Source: Zonotrichia leucophrys gambelii (Eukaryota > Chordata > Aves > Passeriformes > Passerellidae). From it: DNA of 64,000 nucleotides. The notes beneath the pieces were generated by a model. The model did not search any database. It worked only from the letters and a program-made list of their open reading frames with translations, and had not been told where the DNA came from. The position numbers and the translations under genes were made by a program. Positions 1 through 12,868 of this stretch are shown piece after piece. The DNA lies in NCBI RefSeq assembly GCF_028769735.1, contig NC_088172.1:73246631-73310630 (forward strand). The letters are read 5' to 3'. Positions within the stretch are counted from its first letter, which is position 1. Every line of letters begins with the position of its first letter.

Positions 1-335
1 TAGTAACAGTAGTATCAACAAATAGTAATAAATAGTTAACATTGCATACAGTGACAGCAAATTTTGTAAATGAAAGTATTGATTGCTCCCTTGCATTGCT
101 GTCCATCTGTTACTTGAGGCTTTTCTATACACTCTATCAGCATAATGCCTAAGTGAATAATTTAATATAAAATCAGCATTAGAGATTTTCTGGATTCTGA
201 TATCAAATATAAAGTTATGTGCTTATCTTGTAAAAGATATTTATAAACACAGTGTATGTAGGCACTGCTGCTTGAAGAAGTATTTTTTTACTCTATAGAC
301 TGTTAGGATATTTTTTAAGGCTGTAATTTTTTTAT

Positions 336-366
<31 letters not shown>

Positions 367-867
367 GTAATGCAGCTCTATTAAAGCAATTCTGAAAGGA
401 GGTCCAGTCACTACTAATTCCTGTGTAAATTAAGCATAATCACTCAGAGAAGAGACCCTTTATTTAGTGAGTTTAAAGCTCATTATACAATTTTGTAGGG
501 GGAAAATTACCCTGCCTGTAAATTAGCTGCATTTCCTAATGAAATAACTTGGCAATTTTTTCAGCCTCCTTTGATACGAATAAGAATTATAGTGGCATTG
601 GAAAGTAAAATCATGCTATTCCTACTGGCAGTTTTTTTCAATTGTACAAGAAATTATATCTGTGAATACATTTTGATTCAGATTGATCTCAACAAGTAAC
701 AAAAGCATCTTTTGTCACGGTGTTTTCTCATCTCTTTCCCACCTCTTTTATTAGAGCCTAAAGTCAGCTCCGTCAGCCTTACTCCTGGTGTATGATGACA
801 CAAATTCTCTTGGGATATGTGGCTTTCTCAAGCAATAAAGCATCATTATGCTGCTCATTTCTGAGGA
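1..867. other. AT-rich non-coding sequence
   Basis: No gene, RNA gene or known repeat family is recognisable. The stretch is AT-rich with stop codons in every frame. Its only distinct element is the long T tract listed separately. The sequence could be intergenic or intronic. Confidence 0.7.
338..366. repeat. 29-base poly-T tract
   Basis: An uninterrupted run of 29 T, preceded by further T-rich sequence. It could be the tail of a minus-strand retroposed transcript, whose body would then lie to the right, but I see no recognisable gene remnant or poly-A signal there. A simple slippage-expanded mononucleotide run is equally likely. Confidence 0.9.
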
Positions 868-1024
868 CGCGCTATTTCCCGTGTGAGTTGTGTTTCAAGG
901 GACAAACCAGCAGAGCTCATCGTGCTAATTTTCCCAAAAAACGAGGCTTTCTTCCTCCCATCAGGCTTGCAAAGGCGAGCGCATTTACCATAGGTGTCTG
1001 CGCTTGTCTTGTTCTGCCCTGACG
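868..1024. promoter_or_regulatory. CpG-dense patch, candidate regulatory or conserved element
   Basis: Nine CpG dinucleotides fall within 157 bases (868, 870, 880, 921, 942, 976, 980, 1001 and 1023), while flanking kilobases have almost none. CpG retention in an AT-rich background is common in unmethylated or constrained elements, which is the only basis for this call. The patch is too short for a classic CpG island. No TATA box, transcript or conserved protein is evident, and the overlapping short open frames on both strands look incidental. Confidence 0.3.
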
Positions 1025-4000
1025 CTTGTAGATGGCAGCAAATTGATGGCATTTTAAGTGCTCTGGCTGCAGCTACCAGCAGCAGGAGTGGTGGAAGACA
1101 AAATAATTGTTCTTGAGCTGGCTGTCTTCTCGCAAGCAGCTTCAGTGCACATTAGCAAGCCAGGCTGGTGCCTGTGGCTCTGCAGTGCGTGCACAACCAT
1201 CCGCTGAGCCAGGTGTCATGACAGAGGTGCACAGACCTACTGTAAAATTAAAAATCATTGCAAGAATGCCTGAAAGAGCTGCTTTTTACTTTTTCCTGAA
1301 ATTGGTTTTGCTTTGTAATAGAGATATTAGCCATACCAGCTGATAGGGTGTGGTTGGTTTTCTTTCATGCGTAAAAGGTATAAATTTAGGGGAGCATGGA
1401 TTAGTATCCTCAGGGTTTCGTTTTTCTCTTCTGGCTTTGGCCAGTTTTCAGCTGTATAAAATAAAGGTTTAAGAATAGTTTGGCTTTGAAAAATAACATT
1501 CAGACTGTCCATAAAGAAGTATTCAGAAAGGTCATCTCAGTGTGTGGATGCTTTCTTAATTTCTTCACGCAACAATTCTGTTTGTTCTAAGATAACAGCA
1601 AGAAGCAAGTCCTTTGAGTCTTTTTCAGTGTATTAAAATTAGTGAAAGATTAAATGAGGTTTTGTTACATTTGATCAGTATGAAACTTTGTATCAGTGTG
1701 AACAATATTCCTTCAGCAGTTAGGACCTGGTACTGAAATTCTGCAGCTGGACGGTGGTTTTGGGTCAGTAACTGGTTTTAGAGTTGCTTGCAGTCCAGCA
1801 CAGAAAAGCAAAGCCATTTCCAAATACTGGTTCCTCTGTTTTTTGTGTAGATTCCTCTTTAAAGCATAGGGATGTTCATACTTGTCAAACAGGCGAGCAT
1901 GGTGAAAAATGATATTTCTATTTTGGATGGAATGAGAATGTGATCCCTGAAGTTACTGTACATAAGTCTAAATTGCCCATACTTTAGGTTTGCATGCTAT
2001 TACTGATTTTCAGTGCTTATCAGTAGATGCTCATCACTTCTTAAAGGTGATGTATTTCTGCTTAGCGTTTTCAGCATCTGAAGACAGACCCCTGAGAGAG
2101 CCACAATAATAAAATTCATTCTCTTTGCAAATGTGAAAACAATATAGTGTGAATTTCCTAAGGCAGACATTTTTGTGGAAAAAATACTTATTTCTGATGA
2201 ATTTTTCTTTGTTTGATTTAATCCTTGACGTATTTTATATCTATAAATAGGTTGTTTATATCCATAAGATTGGTTGTTGCACAGAACCAATAAACAGCAT
2301 AGAAAAACCTGAAGGATAAAGGAAATAAAAAATAAGCAAATTTGAGGTGAAAGGTGCATTACTCCATTGCTATTCTGATAATTAGAGAGAAAAAATTAAT
2401 AGTTGCCATAAAGTATTTTAAACATGAGAATCTCTTATTAGGTTCTTCAAGACTGTAATTAATCACTTGCAGCCACATATGTTCTTTGCATAGTGGTGTG
2501 CAGCAGTAGCATTTCATTAAAATTCAATTCAATAATAATAGTCACTCAGGATGTCATTTCCTCTGGAAGGTTGGGAAGCTGAATGCTGGCTGCTTCACCC
2601 CTCATGTGCTGTGCCAGCACACTGAGTTGAGTAGGAGAGAGTGCAAGTTGAGCACACCAGAAAGCCCCTTGCTCTGGGTGGAAATGCTCATGTGGGCTCT
2701 GGGAGCAGAGGGATGGGCACAGGGCTGGCAAACATGTAACAGGGCAGCAGATGGACAGAGTGCCACTGAGCACAGGCACAGAGCTCTGATAAACACACTG
2801 CAAGTCACAGTCAAATTCCTACCAAGAGGAAGTATGATGGTTAAAAAAAAATAATTCATAATAATATAAAATAAATGCAAGTGATATGTTGTCCTAATGA
2901 CAGAATTTTTTTACTTAAACAATTTTTTTTTTTTTTAGCAACAGTCATGGATTAAATACTCCCAGCTCCTGTACTACCTTCCTGCCTTAACTAGCTGGCA
3001 GTGCAGTTAAGATAAAGATGGGTGGACAAGTGGTTGGAGGTGCTCTGATTGTCACCAAGTTTTATTAATCCCATAGGGAACAAGATAGCAGAGGGACAGA
3101 TTTTGTCTAGTACATTCCATGTTCCTTTTGAGGGACAGGATGAAACATAAGCAAGAGTAAGAAGGTGCCTTTGGCGCCCAGTGGGATTTGGGAACTGAGA
3201 AACATTTTGGTAACAGACAGTTCTCTGGAGGTATCACTGTTTTCCTGAGTGAGTCCTTGCAGACTGTTGGGAACGATGTTACCAGTTATTCATTCCATCC
3301 TCACAGCATGTAGGGTAATCCCTCATGAAGTGTGCAATAAGTATAAAACATTTTCTCATGCAGCTGAAGGAACCTGAAGCCCCGTCCTGCACTTTCTGCT
3401 TGTGACTCACATTCCTTTTGGAATGTATCTCACTGGCATTACAAGAAAACACATTAGGCTCCTGGAATTGTTCTTAGGGTCAATGAAGAGCAACATAAAT
3501 TATGTAATTGCACCCTGTTGGTTTAGATTTTACTTCAAGAAGATTATTTTGCAATTAGATTGTTGTTGCAGTCAACAAAGTACAAACATGGGGAGCAAAG
3601 AGGTTTTGAAAGGGAGGGCACCTGCGAGTAGCTGCCTGAGGATTCTTTCTAACCCTAAATATGATTTAATGCTCTGTGAAGAGAATTAAGAATCCCATTT
3701 TACACTGAAGCATGCTGTTAATGTGCATATAAAAAACTCAGCAATTTTATTGACAGTTATGAATTTACAGCTGCTGGTGGTGAATAAGAATGCTTTCCTT
3801 TACCCAATTCTTTGCAGACCGTTGTCATAGTTTGCTATTAGCTAAGGCAGAACCTCATTTAGCAGAAATGCATAGGTCTTCAATTTCACTGTATACATCA
3901 GGAAAAAAGAAAATCAATGTGAAGCCTGGACTTACTCTGCTGATGCCAGAGATGACTATCTGGGCATGCATAAAGAAACCCTGGCTCAGAATAGGTTTTC

Positions 4001-4280
4001 TTTACCCTTTGGATGTTAAAAATGACAGAAAGAGGCTACAGCTGCTAAGAGTTCTTATGACTTTTATCCTCTGGTCAAATTTGGTGTTAATCCTAGAGAC
4101 TTTCAGTATATGTACCAAATGTTTCAAGTACTCAGTATTAATTTATTATTAATTTATATTTATTATTGTCATTTATATTGATTGATGGGAGGATGAGTAC
4201 TAAGAAACAATTTGTGCATTTAAAGTTTCATACTTGCATTGAATATCCATTGTGTGTCTGTGTGCAGATAATTGCCACAC
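1025..4280. other. Non-coding sequence, no recognised gene
   Basis: Mostly AT-rich unique sequence. A 14-base T tract lies at 2923-2936, and a relatively GC-rich patch at about 2560-2800 has overlapping short frames on both strands that resemble no family I know. No splice-bounded exon or repeat family was recognised. Confidence 0.65.
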
Positions 4281-4370
4281 AATGTATGCATATACATATA
4301 TAGATGTGTACATAACTATATGTGTATGCATATATATACACACACATATATATATACATACACATAGATG
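4281..4370. repeat. Interrupted TA/TG/CA microsatellite
   Basis: About 90 bases of alternating purine-pyrimidine sequence: repeated ATATAT, ACACAC, GTGTAT and GCATATA words broken by single substitutions. The composition gives many short palindromes. This is a typical degenerate dinucleotide microsatellite, probably polymorphic in length. Confidence 0.85.
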
Positions 4371-4870
4371 CTCCTTTTTTATCTGTGTACATATGCCTGA
4401 CCTTTCAGTCTATTTATAAATAAGAACATGACTCTTTAAATTGAATATTCACAGTCCTTTTTGTGTATCTCAAATTCTAGACATCTTTTTGTGTATCTAA
4501 AGATCAAGAATTAAAGGGGTGAAGATAAGTTTTATTTTCAAACAAGAATTTGGAAAAAAAAACCAGCCAACACTCAGCTTGTGGAGTCCAGACTTCACAG
4601 GAGGGGTCTCTGTGTGTAGAGTTTCTGTTAAATTGACAGTCACTGAGAAGATTCCTTATAAATTGTGTTCTTTAGACTTGACTAAAAGCCCCTCAAGGAA
4701 TAGATTGTCATGAACTTTTGGAAAATGTGAAAGTTATTGTTCCGTTGGATCTAAAATAGACCTATTTTCCCCTTTTTATTACACTTGCCATGATATCTTT
4801 TACAGAAATGTCTTTGAAATAATGTCTCACATGTGTGTTGGCCAAGAAAAAAAAATATGGTAAAGAGAAT

Positions 4871-4950
4871 TTTTAGTAAAATGTTAGGAAGAGATAGGAA
4901 ACTTTTAGTAAAATGTTAAGAAAAGATAGGAAACTTTTAAGAAAATGGGA
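4871..4950. repeat. 32-bp tandem repeat, 2.5 copies
   Basis: Copies start at 4871, 4903 and 4935. Copies one and two are 32 bases each, begin TTTTAGTAAAATGTTA and differ at two positions. The third is a 16-base partial copy beginning TTTTAAGAAAATG. There is no link to a coding frame. The high identity of the first two copies suggests a fairly recent local duplication. Confidence 0.85.
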
Positions 4951-6736
4951 AGGTATAATTGTAGCAACTCTGCTTTTGAAACTGAAAAGATCTCCTTGAA
5001 TAATTTTTTTCTATCCCTACTGAAGCGGCTATTCTGGCCTGTGGAAAATGACAGTGACTGGTCTTGACATGATAGAATGGAGACATTCTTTATGACTCTA
5101 CACTAAGAAGAAGTTGGAGTTTTCCAATTATTTCTATCAACTGTTTTATTTGTAACATTATTTCCAGCAGTTATATTTCATGGTGTGTTTGTGGGTTCAG
5201 GGTCTGCAAATCTCGTCTACTAGTATTTTCTGAATTATTTTATTTATAATTGTTACTTTTTAATTCTGAAACATTACCAACATCTGCCAGTAGACTCTGC
5301 AAAGTAACTGAATTCAGTAATTAATTTCAAGGGAATGTTGAGCTATTCCTTGCCCAAACTCATTCTCTGGTTCTGGCTTTCCAGAGACATGAATTCAGTA
5401 TACTTGAGCAGTGAACTTGCCTTAATTTCCAGATATGCATAAATGTGCAAAACTCAGCTTGGGAATCCAGCTCTGGCTTGGATCTTGGGAGATGCTAGTT
5501 CTGAACTTTTTCCTGACAGCTGACCCTGATTCCTTCATCTGATGTCTTTGAAGTTCCTTGGGATGCCTGGAAAATGTGTGTATATTGTTGTTTGCTTCCT
5601 ATGTAAAATTATCCCCTAAAGATGCTGTAGTTTGACATAGTGCTTTAGATTTTAACATGTTTAAGATATATTCCTCATTTTAACTTACTCCATTGCTCAC
5701 GTTTCTTTTGGAAAAGGAAAAAAATTGATTTTGGAAGGCAAACTTCTTTTAGAAATTTCATTGTCTTCTCTTTTTAAATTTTTTTTTTAAAGGTCATTTT
5801 TCTAAGGATCTTCTTAGAGATTCTAAGACATTTTCTCATTCCTTCAAAAATACAGGATCTGTATGAAATGAACCCCATGATAAGCCAGAGTATTACTTCA
5901 CATTAAGTATACAATATGTATGATGGACAAAAGAAATGGAAAGACCTGTGGCGTATGCTGTGTCAGGTATTTTTCTATACTTAATGATCTATGGTCTTTT
6001 CCCAAAGATGGCTATTAAACCTTATATAGGTGAGTTAGTTCTAAATTTAATCTTATTCTAATTCTAGAATTAATTCTAAAGATGAGCTTCTCCTAATTTA
6101 AATATAGTGGTTTACATTTACGTAGCAAATATTTTTCTAATTTTAATTAATTAATCAGCCTTAGAATTGGAGGAGTTGGTTTTTTTTGGGTTTTTTTGTG
6201 AATTAATTAGATGTAATCTCACTTTCTCTATCTCCATTGCCTTTAATCAGCTTTCTCTGGCCAGATAGCACTCTTAATTCAGTTATTTCACTTCCAAACT
6301 ATATTTGTGTTTATATATTGTTGGCATTTATAGTAATGTTTGTTCTTGATTGTTTGCATGAGCCTCATCATTTCCCCATAAGCCTCCAAATGGATTTTGA
6401 TTCTTGTGGTGGTAATAAGAGTGGCAGAAACTGCTGCAGCAATGTGAACAGCAGTTTTATAACACTGTACATGAGAACAAAATATATCATGGAGCAGTCT
6501 GCTGCTTCTGGGGACTGGATCTATGGAAAAGACTTGTTCATGTACATGTTTTCACTCTCTATTTCTGAGCTGACAGTTTGGGGTTACGTTTATAGGATTC
6601 CTGTCTCACCTCTCTACCTGTTTGGTAGAAGCAGTTCCATACTTGTACGATGAGTTATGCCTGCATCAGCTAGGAAATGAATCATGCTTTGGTCTAACCT
6701 GCTCCCTCTGTGCTCCTAACAAATCTTCCATGTTGC
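4951..6736. other. AT-rich non-coding sequence
   Basis: No gene or repeat family recognised. The frame at 6237-6653 (138 codons) is the longest here, but it has no recognisable domain or splice context and runs beside the LTR insertion. I treat it as chance. Confidence 0.6.
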
Positions 6737-6740
6737 CTTC
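6737..6740. other. Target-site duplication CTTC, left copy
   Basis: The four bases CTTC directly precede the left LTR boundary and match the four bases at 7090-7093. Retroviral integrase makes such short direct repeats, and a 4-bp length suits gammaretrovirus-like (ERV1) elements. Confidence 0.75.
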
Positions 6741-6854
6741 TGATACAAGGCAGGCGGCCTGGTTTCAGGAAACAGCACGGCGACCCCCTTCCCCAGGGTC
6801 GCTCGGGCCTAAGAAACACGCCAAGGACACCAATGTGGTGGAGGATCAAAGGCC

Positions 6855-6860
6855 TTTATT
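6855..6860 (-). terminator. LTR polyadenylation signal AATAAA
   Basis: AATAAA on the minus strand, 16 bases downstream of the LTR TATA box. The position is typical of LTRs in which the signal lies at or just before R. Confidence 0.75.
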
Positions 6861-6876
6861 CTCTCTTCTCGTGGGG

Positions 6877-6884
6877 TTTTATAG
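6877..6884 (-). promoter_or_regulatory. LTR TATA box (CTATAAAA)
   Basis: CTATAAAA on the minus strand inside the LTR, upstream of the AATAAA. Transcription from it would start around 6850 and run leftwards. The element is intact in sequence; whether it is active cannot be judged. Confidence 0.7.
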
Positions 6885-7089
6885 TCTAGGGGGCTTCTAC
6901 GTCAGGTGAGGGTCTGTCCTTACCATCTATGGTTAGTAGGGAAGGAAAGTTACTTGGGCAAGTGGAAAGTTACTGAAAACTGGTTCAGGGGGCTACATTC
7001 CTATGTTAATTTTCTTATCTAAGGGGGCAGGGGCCCTGTCTTCCCGTAACATCACGAGATCTTCCGAACGCCAGGCCCTATCTGCTACA

Positions 7090-7093
7090 CTTC
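7090..7093. other. Target-site duplication CTTC, right copy
   Basis: Directly follows the LTR end and is identical to 6737-6740. Confidence 0.75.
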
Positions 7094-10000
7094 CATCTCT
7101 ACTTTGATGAACAAAAATATGTATATTTTGGAAAACAAATGCCTTAATGTGTTTCTGTCCCCTTCCCAAGCCACAGGGGCTGTCTGGGGTGCTGTGGAGA
7201 CAAACCTCTCCATTCTCCTCTGTTCTGCACTGACAGCATTTTGCCCCAGAATCAAGTTTCTCTTATGAAGGGTGTCCACTGGCACAAGCACCAAGGAGCC
7301 AGCACGTGCTCTGTGATGCATCTGAACTCAAGTGTTGGGGGCCTAGAAATTAGTGAGAGCTGTTCTGGGCATTTAAAGTGCTGTGAATCATGCTGACCTT
7401 GAGCAATATTTCAACTATTTAAATAGACAACTGTTAAATGATTTTTGAATATTTCTCTTTAATAATTTTAGAGAGGTAATTTAATTTAATAAATTAATTT
7501 AAATTAATCATTATGCTTATAATATATAAAAATACTAATAATAGTCCGTGTTGCATGTGAAAACAGATGTTTATTCTGATCTCAAATTATTTGGGCTGGA
7601 TCATGCTAAGAGTTCAAAATGGAAAAGAAGTATTGAAAATTATTTAAGGATATGTGTTTGTGTAAGATATACTCATGATCTGCTGAAGAGGCATTCTCTT
7701 TGCTGCTATAAGACACTTTTTGCTTTCACTAACTAAAGATCAGAGCAAACTATTTGAATCAAAGCTTCTTATTTAAAACAGTTTATTGATGGCAACACAC
7801 TTGCTGAATTTGCAAGCAAGCACCTTTATGTAGCTATAGCAGCATGAAGTGTGCCTGCCTGTTATTGGAAAGCATCCAAGGACATCCTCAGCCTTTCAGC
7901 TTTCCTCTGTGGGGTGGGGTTTTTGTAGCTGTTGCTGCTTTTCTTCATTTCCCGTACTGCAGCAATTTCTAAATAAGTGCCAGTTGATTTCTCCATTTGT
8001 TATTTTTGTCTTCAAAGTTAGGATGCTTAGTGAGCCACTGAGCAGATACAGACTTTCTTTCCTGGACAGCTCAAAGTAGGATCTCTTCCCTTTCCCAGGT
8101 GGTACTAGCTGCCAGCAGGCTTGGCCCTCTGGAAGAGCCCTGCTAGCCCCATGATTTGTGATGGCCAGGGTGCCAAAGGCTGCCTCTTTAGGCAATACCT
8201 CAAACCAATTTGCAAAGGAAGCCAGGCTGATAATCAGAAATGGGCTGAGAAGGCAGCAGTGATTCCTGCCTCCAGAGGAATGCATGAGGAGTTTTGTGGT
8301 GAGGAAAGGGCAAGGCTGGGCCCCATCCGGGCCGGGGAGTGGGCACCAGCAGAGGAGAGCTGGTGGTCAGTGACTCAGCAGTGTGGGGTGAGAGTCCATT
8401 CCCCAGCCTCCTCCTAGCCCTGAGTCCCTGAGGATTTCAGGAAGTCATTCAGGTTACTCAGTGATGGGCTTTCTGCTGCTTTTCCCCATGCTTCTCCCTT
8501 TCATCTTTACAAAGCCATTCAAAAATTGCCTGTAACTGGCACGTGTGCTCTATTTCAGAGATGAAGGATGCCATTTGTGTCTAGTTTGAATCCTGACACA
8601 CCATTACCTGGTTAGAAATTTAAAGAAGAAGCTTCCTTCTAAGAAAGAAACTTTGACATTAATTGAAACATTCGAATTTAATTGAACAAGTGGTATTTAG
8701 TGACCTCTGCTTCCCTGTTGATATGCTCCTTTTGTATACAACACTTTGGTGCAAATTCATCACTACATTCTAAGCAAGTACAGAGATTACGGCGAGGATT
8801 ATGACATGATTTTAGGAGGAGATGCTGTCTGACTGATGCATTTTAAGCACTCTTTCAAGTCTCCTCCACTTCTGCTTAATGTCCAGTTTGTGATGCCAGT
8901 GAACATATAACAATACAGCTTTTTTATAAAATCAAAATCTTTATGCAGTGATAGAAACACTACTTAGTTAAACAATAAATAGAAGAATTAACATTGTGAC
9001 ATAGGTCTTGTAAATGATCTCCAGATTAGGCAGATGCACATATGGTCATGTTTAAAAACAGCTTTTTGTAATAGTGTAAAGAAGCACTGAGATGTTGTAT
9101 GAATAGATGTATCATATTGAAATATCTAGTGGAAATAAAGGGGAAAAAATCAACGTTTACAATACATGATCAATAAAACAGTAGATTGGGAATGAATGGA
9201 GGGATAGCTTTTCACTCTGTTATTTTGGGCAATGATAAAAATGCCATCTTCAGGGCCCTTCAAGGGATAATTAGTTCTAGTTCTCCAATAAACCAAGGTT
9301 CTACTACTTGGAAGAGGACTGTTGCAACAAAGAACCAGATCAGCCATTGCTTTGTCTGGATGAACCTTTCCAAGGACAGAATCTCTCAACCTGTTTGACA
9401 AGATATTCCAGTGCTGCTAGCGAAAAGACTTTTCCAGCTGTCCAACTTTAACCTCTGAAACTTGTGTGGTTGTTTTCCTTGTTATGGTGTCTGACCCTAC
9501 CAAGAGGTGTTTGGTGGTGGTGTCCAAAGAACTGCCCTTCAAACAGTTGTAAGCAGATATTATTAAATACCTCTGTGATTCTCCTTCACCAAAATTATCA
9601 GGCCCAGCTCCTTCAGCTTCTCTGCACAGCGTATGTGTGTTAGGCACCTTGGTTGGAGCTTTCCAATTTTATCTGCATCCCCATCTGAGGGTCTCCCCAG
9701 GCTGACGCAGCAGGAGCTTCCCTTAGTGCTGGCACACTCCTCTGGATGCAGGTCAGCAATTTGTTCTGTGCACAGTGAGAGCTCACTTCTGTGCTGCCCA
9801 CTGTAACGCCACAGGCACATTCCCAAGGGCTGCTGCTTTGTGAGCTTTCAGTCAGTGCGTGGGGTTGTTCCACTCTGGTTGCAAACCCTGTGGTTTTTTG
9901 CTGTTGAAGGTCATGACATTTCTGTTGGTTAACCCTCAAATTTATTGAAGTCTCCTGGGCTGAGGCTCTGGCACTTATCCTGTCAGCCACTCCGCCTAGC

Positions 10001-12868
10001 TCAGAGCTGCCTGAAAGTTTGCTGAGTCTGTTGACTTCCTATCTGAGTGGAGGTCAGTCTACCAAAGCCTACTGATAAAGTCCATCCTGTTATTTTTATT
10101 TTTATAGCTTCCTAAGATACTTAGCAATGCTTTTAGGAAAAAACCCTCCATGATATGTCACACTATTTTCCTACTCTTCTAAAAAGAAGGAAAGACTCAA
10201 TAATGAAGCTGAAGTTGTATTTTATCCTTATGCAGAGATGATGTAAATATATTTAGGTTGATGTATGAAATTTTGTAATATCTTTTTTTTTCTTCTGAGT
10301 ATACCTTTTTCTGTTCTCTTTATCTCACTGAGTGACATGAACCCTCTACCACTCTATCTATAGTTTTAGATACAATTTATTGTGCTTTTGAACAAGTGTT
10401 TTATTTGTGACAAAGCAGTGTAATGTGTGTTAAGAAAGTATTTTCAGGTTAGACTCTGAGTCTGTGTGAAGAAATCATCATAGTTGGTCTTCCAAAATCT
10501 TTATTAGACACCTTAAATAGTTTCACATATTTGTGAAAGTTTCTATAACTTCAGCTCCTATTTGACAGCTGTAGTGCAAATAAAAGACATTGACTGAATT
10601 TCTGAACTATGATAAAAATGTGATCTAGAAGGATTTTAGTACTGGGAAAAAGGAATGCATCTTAATTTTTTATTTTTTTAGATACTGTATATCTTGAATG
10701 CTTGCCCCAAGCCAGACTCTCTATAGTTGCAAATTTTAATTTAATTCAGGGAAAAGAACTCCAGCAAAACATGAAAAGTTACTTTAATCTAATATATTTG
10801 GGGGGTTTCTTGTGGTGAGTTTTTTTGTTGTTTAACTCTCATTATTTGAACCCATTAACTAAATGACCAAGTGGCTCCAGCTCTCAGTTTATGAGCTAGA
10901 TGATGGATGCTGCAATTATTTTGAAATAAAGTGTTATTTTTTATAAGTTAAGAACTGGTGCTTTGTAAGTGAAAAAATGGTTGCTGAACATTAGAAGCAT
11001 GTAAATGGAACAAGAAGGAAGATCTGCAGAAATTCAGAGGAAGACTTTTGAGGCTTTCTGAAAGGTTTTATGGAATGGAGCCCATTGACAGTCCCATGTT
11101 CACTCTCCCTGCTAATCACTGGGTCCACCTGGACATTTAAGGCAGCTTTTAGTCTTGTGGGAAGGACATAATTTGACTCAGTTATTGTCTCAGTCCAGAA
11201 AAACTTAGCTTCCATGAAGAAAAGCTTCTATGCAGAGGTAGATTTTGTGGTGTGAGTCCACTTCTATTTCATTTAAAGATCATGGTCTTCCTTTAACCTC
11301 ATCAGAAGAATGAACAAATCTGGTTCACTTCCCCCTTAAATTTCTCTAGATTACTTCATGTGTTAGATATGCAAATTAACATGAAAGCAGACTAAGCAAG
11401 GAAAGCATTTTTAAAAGACTCTCCAAGAAATAGAGCATACTGTGTAAGAACTTGTTTGCTGCCAATGGATCAAGGCACAATAATGGAGACCATGTACAAA
11501 GCCCTAGAATAATACTAAAGAACATGAAGAAGATGACTATTCAGGTTGCCTCACAAAAATACAAATTCATGGCTAGTCCTACAGAACCATGTTAGAAATT
11601 GAATTATAATTTATACCTACATAATTTGTATAGTCAGTGTGGTGCCCATCCAGTATTTTATTAATTTTCTTGGTGTATTTTTTTAAAGAAAAGCCTAAAG
11701 TGAAAATTTTATTATGGTGGACAACCACAAGTTGAATGAGATGGCAGGAATTGTCCTTCAGAGAATCTGATTTCATTCACATGGCAAACTTGTGAAACCC
11801 AAAGGGCGAACTGTGCCTTGCCTGGCTCCTGAAATCAACAGAACTGTGTTAGTTTACATTGTAGATTGTTGTGGATTTTTTTAACAGAAGGTGTAAGCGC
11901 CCACCTTGCTTTTAAGAAGGAAATAGACTGGAGTGTTATTTGTTCAAGAAAGCAGCATTGAGTTTAAACAATTTCTTGCAGTGATACCTTTGCCTGCAGC
12001 TCCTTAGAGCTGCATAAATCCATTGAGGAAAACAATAACAAGAGGGAAGTGGGCTCTGATGATATCAGGTTCTTGACAGCAAAACTTGAAATGAAGAGCA
12101 GGGTAGCAAGCAGGAGGAGTGGTAATACCGGGGAGATATTTGCTCTTATAACCTTGGCAGGGGCAGGAAGTAGAACTCAGCCCTCCTTCACCTGAAAGTT
12201 TGTGGTCACAAGCTGCTGCCTTGAGTGCCAGGGGGAAAATACAGGTGGCTTCTCTTGGCACGTGCAGATGGCTAAAGGGTATTCCTGAGCATGAAGAGAG
12301 CACACAGGCTGCTGGCTGCTTGTTGGCAGGACATGGTGGGCTGCTTTCGTACTCACAGCTTTGTGACACAGCAGTTCCTTCTTATTTTAGGCTGCTGGAA
12401 GGGCTTGCTTTGTGGATTTGCTAGTTACCTTGGTATCCTAAAATTGAAACCATACACAGTTATGTCATGTTATTATTTGGTTTGGTAATTTCTGTTTTGC
12501 TTTAGATGCTTCTAATTCAACACAGTAATACTGCGTTCAGCTGAAAGTTTTTTGATTCCCTAGGAGCAAAAAAAATGCTAACCAAACAAACTTCTTTTGG
12601 GTATTGCTCTCTTGTGTTCCAAATACCAGTATTTGAAATCACTAACTACTTGTGGTAAGCCTCTGAAAATAGATGCATATAATGGAAGTCATGTTTTTTA
12701 AGTAATAAGTGGATTTGTGATCTCTGTTACAGATTCTCCACAAAATATCAGGGACTAGTTTAGCTTTATGTTGGGGCAACACCTAGGCCTTAAAAAGAGA
12801 CCAACTTGATGCTTCATTAAAAATACTGAGATAACCTTAGAGTGAACCATTTATTTTTGGTAAATCAC
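7094..12868. other. Non-coding sequence, no recognised gene
   Basis: Unique, AT-rich sequence with a strongly A/T-biased patch at about 7440-7530. A GC-richer patch at 9600-9990 contains words that loosely recall the CR1 3' region, but they do not align over any length. Short frames such as 7896-8285 (minus) and 9640-9990 (minus) have no recognisable domains. I see no exons, RNA genes or clear mobile elements. Confidence 0.6.

Larger units (their letters stand above)
6741..7089 (-). mobile_element. Solo LTR of an endogenous retrovirus
   Basis: A 349-bp LTR read on the minus strand. It starts TGTAGCA and ends TGTATCA, so both termini carry the TG...CA ends of an LTR, and a CTTC duplication flanks it. 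Going downstream on the minus strand there is a U3 of about 200 bases, a TATA box (6884-6877), an AATAAA signal (6860-6855) and a GC-rich R/U5. No second LTR, primer-binding site or internal gag/pol/env sequence is next to it, so it is a solo LTR left by recombination. It retains 12 CpGs, unlike its surroundings, which suggests a fairly recent insertion. ERV1 is inferred only from the 4-bp duplication; ERVK is possible. Confidence 0.88.

Noticed and set aside
338..366. Tail of a processed pseudogene on the minus strand
   Set aside because: There is a long T tract, but no gene-like sequence, AATAAA signal or target duplication could be seen to its right.
6237..6909. Two open frames of 138 and 95 codons
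   Set aside because: The second runs into the minus-strand LTR in the antisense direction, so part of it is antisense LTR sequence. The first has no recognisable family.
9590..9720. Possible CR1 fragment, from words such as CAGCTCCTTCAGCTTCTCTG
   Set aside because: Similarity to the CR1 3' region covers only about 25 bases, and the following sequence does not line up.
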